Source: Burkholderiales bacterium
Lineage (GTDB): Bacteria; Pseudomonadota; Gammaproteobacteria; Burkholderiales; SG8-41
Direction: 5' to 3'
Assembly: GCA_036262035.1 (NCBI GenBank)
Contig: DATAJS010000010.1
Span: 434,001 to 498,000, forward strand
DNA length: 64,000 nucleotides
In this document: piece after piece, positions 59,196 to 64,000 of the stretch
Layout: each line of letters opens with the position of its first letter
Position numbering within the stretch: position 1 is the first letter of the stretch
Notes under the pieces: generated by a model
Databases searched by the model: none
Told to the model about the DNA's origin: nothing
What the model saw: only the letters and a program-made list of their open reading frames with translations
Made by a program: the position numbers and the translations under genes

Positions 59196-60548
59196 ATGTT
59201 CGACAACCTGACGACCCGGCTCTCGCGCGTGCTGAAAACGCTGCGCGGCGAGGCGCGCATCACCGAGGACAACATCAAGGATGCGCTGCGCGAAGTGCGC
59301 ATGGCGCTGCTCGAAGCCGATGTCGCGCTGCCGGTCGTGCGCGATTTCATCAATTCGGTGCGCGACAAGGCGCTCGGGCAAGATGTCATCGGCAGCCTGA
59401 CGCCGGGCCAGGCGGTGGTCGGCGTGGTGCACCGCGAGCTGACCGCGCTGATGGGCGAGCACAACGACGCGCTCGATCTCGCGACCGCGCCGCCCGCGAT
59501 CGTGCTCATGGCGGGCCTGCAGGGCAGCGGCAAGACGACGACGAGCGGCAAGCTCGCCAAGTGGCTCAGGGAAACGCAGAAGAAAAAGCCGCTGCTGGTG
59601 AGCGCCGACGTCTACCGGCCCGCGGCGATCGAGCAGTTGAAGACGCTCGCCGGACAGGTCGGCGCCGACTTCTTCCCGTCGCACACCGGCGAGAAGCCGG
59701 TCGACATCGCGACTCGTGCGCTCGACCACGCGCGCCGCCATTACAACGACGTGCTGATCGTCGACACCGCGGGCCGCCTCGCGATCGACGAGGCGATGAT
59801 GCAGGAGATCAAGGCGCTGCACGCCGCGTTGAAGCCGGTCGAGACGCTGTTCGTCGTCGACGCGATGCAGGGGCAGGACGCGGTGAACGTCGCGAAAGCG
59901 TTCTCCGAAGCGCTGCCGCTCACGGGTGTGGTGCTCACCAAGCTCGACGGCGACGCGCGCGGCGGCGCGGCGCTGTCGGTGCGTCACGTCACCGGCAAGC
60001 CGATCAAGTTCGCGGGCGTCGGCGAGAAGCTCAACGGCCTCGAGCCTTTCCACCCCGATCGCATGGCTTCACGCATCCTCGGCATGGGCGACGTGCTGTC
60101 GCTGATCGAGGACGTGCAGAAGACCGTCGACCGCAAGGAAGCCGAGAAGCTCGCGGCGAAGGTGAAGTCCGGCAAAGGCTTCGACCTCGAGGACTTCAAG
60201 CAGCAGATCGTGCAGATGAAGAAGATGGGCGGCGTCGCGGCGCTGATGGACAAGCTGCCGGGCAACCTCGCCGCGATGGCGCAGGGCGCGCCGAACGTCG
60301 ACGACAAGGCGGTGCGCCGCATCGAAGGCATCATCAACTCGATGACGCCGAAGGAGCGCTCCAAGCCCGAGCTCATCAAGGCTTCGCGCAAGCGCCGCAT
60401 CGCCACCGGCGCCGGCGTCACCGTGCAGGAAGTGAATCGTCTTCTGAATCAGTTCGAGCAGACGCAGAAGATGATGAAGATGGTCGCCAAGGGTGGGCTG
60501 CAGAAGATGATGCGCAGCATGAAAGGCATGTTCCCGGGCATGCGCTGA
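59196..60548 (+). CDS. ffh: Signal recognition particle GTPase Ffh
   Basis: A 450-residue SRP protein with N-domain, G-domain and M-domain. The P-loop GSGKTT has Lys113. TAGRLAIDEAMMQEI and TKLDGDARGGAALS follow. The methionine-rich M-domain (MMKMVAKGGLQKMMRSMKGMF) binds 4.5S RNA and signal sequences. ATG 59196 gives the family start MFDNLTTRLSRVLKTLRGEARI. It is divergent from the CcsA-like gene. Confidence 0.98.
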   Translation: MFDNLTTRLSRVLKTLRGEARITEDNIKDALREVRMALLEADVALPVVRDFINSVRDKALGQDVIGSLTPGQAVVGVVHRELTALMGEHNDALDLATAPPAIVLMAGLQGSGKTTTSGKLAKWLRETQKKKPLLVSADVYRPAAIEQLKTLAGQVGADFFPSHTGEKPVDIATRALDHARRHYNDVLIVDTAGRLAIDEAMMQEIKALHAALKPVETLFVVDAMQGQDAVNVAKAFSEALPLTGVVLTKLDGDARGGAALSVRHVTGKPIKFAGVGEKLNGLEPFHPDRMASRILGMGDVLSLIEDVQKTVDRKEAEKLAAKVKSGKGFDLEDFKQQIVQMKKMGGVAALMDKLPGNLAAMAQGAPNVDDKAVRRIEGIINSMTPKERSKPELIKASRKRRIATGAGVTVQEVNRLLNQFEQTQKMMKMVAKGGLQKMMRSMKGMFPGMR

Positions 60549-60552
60549 TACC

Positions 60553-60651
60553 GTCATCGCGAGGAGCGCGTCAGCGCGACGTGGCGATCTCGTGGCGCAC
60601 GAAACGCCGGACGCTCCGGGATTGCTTCGTCGCGCCGCTCCTCGCAATGAC
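60553..60651. repeat. REP-like long inverted repeat
   Basis: GTCATCGCGAGGAGCG at 60553-60568 pairs with CGCTCCTCGCAATGAC at 60636-60651. GGGATTGCTTCGTCGCG lies inside. It is between convergent ffh and the nitroreductase gene. The element before argJ (49876-49918) is a single-arm relative. Confidence 0.8.
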
Positions 60652-60659
60652 AGCGGGCA

Positions 60660-61508
60660 TCAATCGAGCGTGAATCCCTTCGACCGCACGAACGTCCCCC
60701 AATCCGCCCGCTCCGGCCTGCCATACTGCCGCGCCTTGTCTTCCGACCACCCGTAGAACGCCGCCTCGCCCCAGGCTTTGACGCCGCGCTGCTTGCGGTA
60801 CGGCATGAGCTCGTGACGCCGCCGATCGTAGGCTTCGATCTTCTCGCGCACATTGGATTCGTCGAAGCGGTCGACGTGCACCGTGACGTCCGTCGGCAGC
60901 CGCGGCGTGATGCGTCCTTCTTCCGCCGGCCAGCCGACGGTGAGGCCGGCGACGGGAAACACGTTGTCCGGCAGGCCGAGCAGATCGCTGACGGCGTTGG
61001 GATGGTTGCGGATCGCGCTGATCGGGCAGCAGCCGAGACCCACCGCTTCGGCGGCGCGGATGAAGGTCGTCATGACGATGCCGGCGTCGACCGCGGCGTT
61101 CATGAAGTGATCGAGGTGATCGTTGGCGAAAGGCTTGCCGCGCCATCCGCCGATCTGACGGATGCGGCGGTTGTCGCCGCAGAAGACGAGCACGACGGGC
61201 GCCGAGCCGATCCACGGCATGTCGGGGATCAGCTCGACGATGCGCGCCACCTTGCCGCGATCGGCGACGTGTACGATGTCGGCCTGCTGCAGGTCCGATT
61301 TCGAAGGCGCCGACAGCGCGCACGCGAAGAGGAGCTCGAGCAGCGAGGCAGCGACCGGCCTGCCGTCGTAGCGCCGGTGCGAGCGGTGCTCGGCGATGCG
61401 GGCGAGCTCGTCGAGCCCGGACAAACCGGCGTCGAGGCTGGCCGCCTGCCCGAATCGTTCGGCGAGGGCGGTTTCGATGCGTTCTTTGGCTGTGCGCGCT
61501 TCGGGCAT
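60660..61508 (-). CDS. Nitroreductase family flavoprotein
   Basis: A 282-residue FMN-dependent oxidoreductase of the nitroreductase fold. FMN-contacting parts are RSHRRYDGRPV at the N-terminus, CALSAPSKSDLQ and AEAVGLGCCPISAIRNHP. The C-terminal extension (KQRGVKAWGEAAFYGWSEDKARQYG) resembles NfsA-like, NADPH-linked members. The substrate is unknown. ATG 61508 is chosen over the in-frame ATG at 61538, which adds atypical residues. Confidence 0.85.
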   Translation of the reverse strand: MPEARTAKERIETALAERFGQAASLDAGLSGLDELARIAEHRSHRRYDGRPVAASLLELLFACALSAPSKSDLQQADIVHVADRGKVARIVELIPDMPWIGSAPVVLVFCGDNRRIRQIGGWRGKPFANDHLDHFMNAAVDAGIVMTTFIRAAEAVGLGCCPISAIRNHPNAVSDLLGLPDNVFPVAGLTVGWPAEEGRITPRLPTDVTVHVDRFDESNVREKIEAYDRRRHELMPYRKQRGVKAWGEAAFYGWSEDKARQYGRPERADWGTFVRSKGFTLD

Positions 61509-61617
61509 GAGTGAGTACTCGCTACGAAAAACGCGCATTGTGCCGCGTGCCGGAGCCGGTGCAAAGAAATCAATGACTTAGCGCGCCGACGCCCCTGCCG
61601 ACAACCCGCCTTTTCGG

Positions 61618-61647
61618 TTGCGTGGCGGTTAAAAAGTGTCGTAAAAT
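61618..61647 (+). promoter_or_regulatory. rpsP operon promoter
   Basis: -35 TTGCGT at 61618-61623, an 18-base spacer and -10 TAAAAT at 61642-61647. Transcription should start about 35 bases before the rpsP ATG. Confidence 0.7.
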
Positions 61648-61687
61648 CACGCCCTTTCGCTATTTCCAACCCGGAAGACATAGACAC

Positions 61688-61960
61688 ATGGTCGTGATTC
61701 GTTTGGCTCGCGGCGGCGCCAAGAAGCGTCCCTTCTTCAACGTCGTCGTGGCCGATTCGCGCCGCGCGCGCGACGGCCGCTTCATCGAGCGCCTCGGCTT
61801 CTACAACCCGATGGCACCGGAAGGCCAGGAACGCCTTCGTATCGACCGCGCGCGCCTGGAGCACTGGCAGTCGCAGGGCGCGATCCTGTCGGACACCGCG
61901 TCGCGCCTCGTGAAGCAGCTTGGCAAGCAGCAAGCCGCCGCGCCCGCAGCCGCGCAGTAA
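61688..61960 (+). CDS. rpsP: 30S ribosomal protein S16
   Basis: A 90-residue ribosomal protein. The family start [24 protein letters not shown] and [12 protein letters not shown] are present, with an Ala-rich tail. First gene of rpsP-rimM-trmD-rplS. ATG 61688 gives the standard N-terminus; the open frame extends upstream to 61622 through the promoter region. Confidence 0.98.
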   Translation: MVVIRLARGGAKKRPFFNVVVADSRRARDGRFIERLGFYNPMAPEGQERLRIDRARLEHWQSQGAILSDTASRLVKQLGKQQAAAPAAAQ

Positions 61961-61976
61961 TACGCCCGAGGATCTC

Positions 61977-62474
61977 GTGGTGATGGGACGGATCACCGTC
62001 CCGTTCGGCGTGAAAGGCTGGGTGAAAGTCCACCCGTTCACCGAGACGCCCGAAAGCCTCGTCGATTACCGCACGTGGTGGGTCGGCCAAGAGGGTCACT
62101 GGCAGGCGCTGGAAGTCGAGAGCGCCGAAGTGCACGGCGAAGCGGTGGCGGCGAAGCTTCACGGCTGCGACGATCGCGACGCCGCGGCGCTGTTCCGGGG
62201 GCGCGAGATCGCGGTGCCGCGCGAGGCGTTCCCCGAGGCCGGAGAGAACGAGTTTTACTGGGCCGATCTGATCGGCCTCGAAGTGGTCAACGAGCAGGAC
62301 GAGCGCTTCGGCACGGTGACCGAAGTGTTCGAGACCGGCGCGAATGACGTGCTGGTGGTTGTGGGGCCGGAAGGCGACAAGCGCGAGCGCTTGATACCTT
62401 TCCTCGAATCGGTAGTGAAGCAGGTCGATTTGCAGGGTCGTGTGATCCGCGTCGACTGGGGTCTGGACTACTGA
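61977..62474 (+). CDS. rimM: Ribosome maturation factor RimM
   Basis: A protein of about 165 residues that binds S19 during 30S assembly. The N-terminal RimM domain has [19 protein letters not shown] and the PRC-barrel domain has [14 protein letters not shown] and DVLVVVG. GTG 61977 is chosen because GAGGA at 61967-61971 is well placed; GTG 61980 and ATG 61983 are alternatives. The TTG start at 61920 would overlap rpsP by 41 bases and is rejected. Coupled to trmD by TGATG. Confidence 0.95.
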   Translation: MVMGRITVPFGVKGWVKVHPFTETPESLVDYRTWWVGQEGHWQALEVESAEVHGEAVAAKLHGCDDRDAAALFRGREIAVPREAFPEAGENEFYWADLIGLEVVNEQDERFGTVTEVFETGANDVLVVVGPEGDKRERLIPFLESVVKQVDLQGRVIRVDWGLDY

Positions 62475-63226
62475 TGCTGCAGATCGACGTCGTCACGCTG
62501 TTCCCGCCGATGTTCGAGGCGGTGACCGAAAGCGGCGTGACGGGCCGGGCGCGCGAGCGTAAGGTCTACGAGCTGGTGGCGTGGAATCCGCGCGATTTCG
62601 CCGCCAACGCCTACCGCACGGTCGACGACAGGCCGTACGGCGGCGGGCCGGGCATGGTGATGATGGTCGAGCCGCTGGAGAAGGCGTTGCAGGCGGCGAA
62701 GCAGCGGCAGAAGAGCAGCGGTGTCGCGAAACCCCGCGTGCTGCACCTCACGCCGCAGGGCAGGCTCCTCGACCACATGCTGGTGGTAGAGCTGGCGAAG
62801 GAAGAAGGATTGGTGATGCTCGCCGGACGCTACGAAGGCGTCGACGAGCGTCTGACGGATCGCGTGATCGACCTTGAGGTCTCGATCGGCGATTACGTGC
62901 TCTCCGGCGGAGAGCTCGCGGCGATGGTGGTCATCGACGCGGTGGTGAGACAGTTGCCCGGCGTGTTGGGCGATGCGGAATCGGCGAGCCAGGATTCGTT
63001 CGTGAACGGGCTCCTCGATCACCCGCACTACACCCGGCCGGAAGTATACGAAGGCGTCGGTGTGCCGCAGGTGTTGCTCTCGGGCAACCACGCGCACATC
63101 GCGAAGTGGAGATTGAAGCAGGCGCTGGGCAGGACGTGGCGGCGGCGCCCGGACCTGCTGGCGAAACGTAACCTGAGCGCTGAAGAGAGCGCGCTGCTGG
63201 ACGAATTCAAGAAAGAAGGGTCGTGA
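62474..63226 (+). CDS. trmD: tRNA (guanine37-N1)-methyltransferase
   Basis: A 250-residue SPOUT methyltransferase acting on G37 of tRNA. Features are [18 protein letters not shown], the trefoil-knot SAM site ([26 protein letters not shown]) and the C-terminal tRNA-binding domain. ATG 62474 shares its A with the rimM stop. The end overlaps the possible GTG of rplS. Confidence 0.98.
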   Translation: MLQIDVVTLFPPMFEAVTESGVTGRARERKVYELVAWNPRDFAANAYRTVDDRPYGGGPGMVMMVEPLEKALQAAKQRQKSSGVAKPRVLHLTPQGRLLDHMLVVELAKEEGLVMLAGRYEGVDERLTDRVIDLEVSIGDYVLSGGELAAMVVIDAVVRQLPGVLGDAESASQDSFVNGLLDHPHYTRPEVYEGVGVPQVLLSGNHAHIAKWRLKQALGRTWRRRPDLLAKRNLSAEESALLDEFKKEGS

Positions 63227-63228
63227 AC

Positions 63229-63639
63229 ATGGACATCATCCAACAACTCGAGCAGGACGAGATCAAGCGTCTCGGCAAGAAGATTCCCGACTTCAACCCC
63301 GGCGACACCGTCGTGGTGAGCGTGAACGTCGTCGAAGGCGAACGCAAGCGCGTGCAGGCGTACGAAGGCGTGGTCATCGCCAAGCGCAACCGCGGGCTCA
63401 ACTCCTCGTTCATCGTGCGCAAGATCTCGTCGGGCGAAGGCGTGGAGCGCACGTTCCAGACCTACTCGCCGATGATCGCGAACGTGGAAGTGAAGCGCCG
63501 CGGCGACGTCGGCCGCGCCAAGCTCTATTACCTCCGCCAGCGTTCGGGCAAGGCCGCGCGCATCAAGGAGAAGCTCACCGTCGTGCGCGCGCAGGCGCAG
63601 CAGCAGGACAACACCGCGGCCGAGCCCGCGCAGCAGTAA
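63229..63639 (+). CDS. rplS: 50S ribosomal protein L19
   Basis: A 136-residue ribosomal protein at the 30S-50S interface. [21 protein letters not shown] begins the protein, followed by [11 protein letters not shown] and [23 protein letters not shown] 63229 gives the family start; GTG 63223, overlapping the trmD stop, would add two residues. The C-terminal Gln/Ala tail is longer than in E. coli (115 residues). Confidence 0.98.
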   Translation: MDIIQQLEQDEIKRLGKKIPDFNPGDTVVVSVNVVEGERKRVQAYEGVVIAKRNRGLNSSFIVRKISSGEGVERTFQTYSPMIANVEVKRRGDVGRAKLYYLRQRSGKAARIKEKLTVVRAQAQQQDNTAAEPAQQ

Positions 63640-63640
63640 C

Positions 63641-64000
63641 TTGGCGCTCGCAGCGTCGAAGAAGGGCGGCTTGACGGCCGCCCTTTTTTATTTGCTGAGC
63701 GCGTCCGCGCACGCCGCGACCGCGGAGGACCCGCTCGCGGTGCGCGCGATGATCAACGCCGGCGCGGTCGAGCTCGCGCTCTCGCGCATCGACGCGCTGC
63801 AGCCGCGCGACATGGCGGCCGCGCAATGGGCGGAGTGGGAAGGGCTGCGCTGCGAAGCGCTCGCGCGCCTCAAACGCTTCGACACCGTCTTCGCGCGCGC
63901 CAACGCGCTGCCCGGCAGCGTGTCCTCGCCGGCGCTGCACGCCTGCTATGTCGCGGCCGCGCAGGCCGCGGTCGCGCTGAACGAGCCGGCCGCTGCGCGC
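63641..64000 (+). CDS. Secreted Ala-rich protein, start only (cut by window end)
   Basis: I do not recognise this protein. The frame opens at TTG 63641, two bases after the rplS stop, and stays open to the window end (120 codons). The first 25 residues look like a signal peptide (LAASKKGGLTAALFYLLS, cleavage near SAHA). Then comes a helical Ala/Arg-rich region such as WAEWEGLRCEALARLKRF, which could be a TPR-like repeat. The rplS terminator lies inside the signal-peptide codons. Confidence 0.55.
   Translation, partial: MALAASKKGGLTAALFYLLSASAHAATAEDPLAVRAMINAGAVELALSRIDALQPRDMAAAQWAEWEGLRCEALARLKRFDTVFARANALPGSVSSPALHACYVAAAQAAVALNEPAAAR
63663..63689 (+). terminator. Rho-independent terminator of the rplS operon
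   Basis: AGGGCGGC at 63663-63670, six-base loop, GCCGCCCT at 63677-63684, with a run of six T at 63684-63689. It lies within the proposed signal-peptide coding part of the next gene. Confidence 0.88.

Overview
This window is about 67% G+C (estimated by eye) and reads as chromosome of a betaproteobacterium, probably Burkholderiales or a close environmental lineage. The reasons are the gene order birA-coaX-SPOR-rfaE2, rnpB just upstream of mraZ, the order lpxC / small membrane ORF / dciA / M23 peptidase / secA / argJ, and four Bug (TctC-type) periplasmic receptors. I see no phage, IS element, CRISPR array, tRNA or rRNA.

Region 1 (1-16.9 kb) is the accessory part. It holds Bug receptors (one cut by the window edge), a GST/SDR pair, a zinc alcohol dehydrogenase, a membrane diguanylate cyclase, glnS, a stand-alone cyclic-nucleotide-binding protein, a ModA-like binding protein and a peptidase E-like protein. 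Its most interesting part is a four-gene overlapping minus-strand operon (9785 down to 5605): C39-like cysteine peptidase, RimK-like ATP-grasp ligase with an RLAN-type N-terminus, GCS2-type carboxylate-amine ligase, and N-formylglutamate amidohydrolase-like hydrolase. Two different amide-bond-forming enzymes with two hydrolases suggest synthesis, processing or transfer of a small glutamyl-type peptide. The product is unknown.

Region 2 (16.9-26.6 kb) is housekeeping: birA, coaX, a SPOR protein, then a minus-strand envelope cluster (lpoA-like, yraN, gmhA/diaA, dolP, rfaE2) divergent from rsmI, then pyrC, chaC and the RNase P RNA gene.

Region 3 (26.5-45.3 kb) is a complete dcw cluster: mraZ, rsmH, ftsL, ftsI, murE, murF, mraY, murD, ftsW, murG, murC, murB, ddlB, ftsQ, ftsA, ftsZ, lpxC. 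A sigma70-like promoter with three MraZ boxes precedes mraZ. Most junctions overlap by 1, 4 or 10-11 bases, so translation is probably coupled; an 11-codon micro-ORF bridges murG and murC.

Region 4 (45.3-64 kb) holds dciA, an M23 peptidase, secA, argJ, a DUF815 ATPase and a Nudix-ThiE fusion. A convergent minus-strand run follows (yacG, zapD, coaE, pilD, pilC, a CorC/HlyC protein, a CcsA-like protein). Then come ffh, a nitroreductase, the rpsP-rimM-trmD-rplS operon and the start of a secreted protein cut by the window end.

The spacers carry several dispersed repeats: heptamer arrays with inverted arms, a 9-mer ACACGGAGG array, GCGGTGCGC and GTAGCGCAGGCGCC palindromes, and REP-like elements. 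Several of them run into coding ends and supply start, stop or terminal codons.
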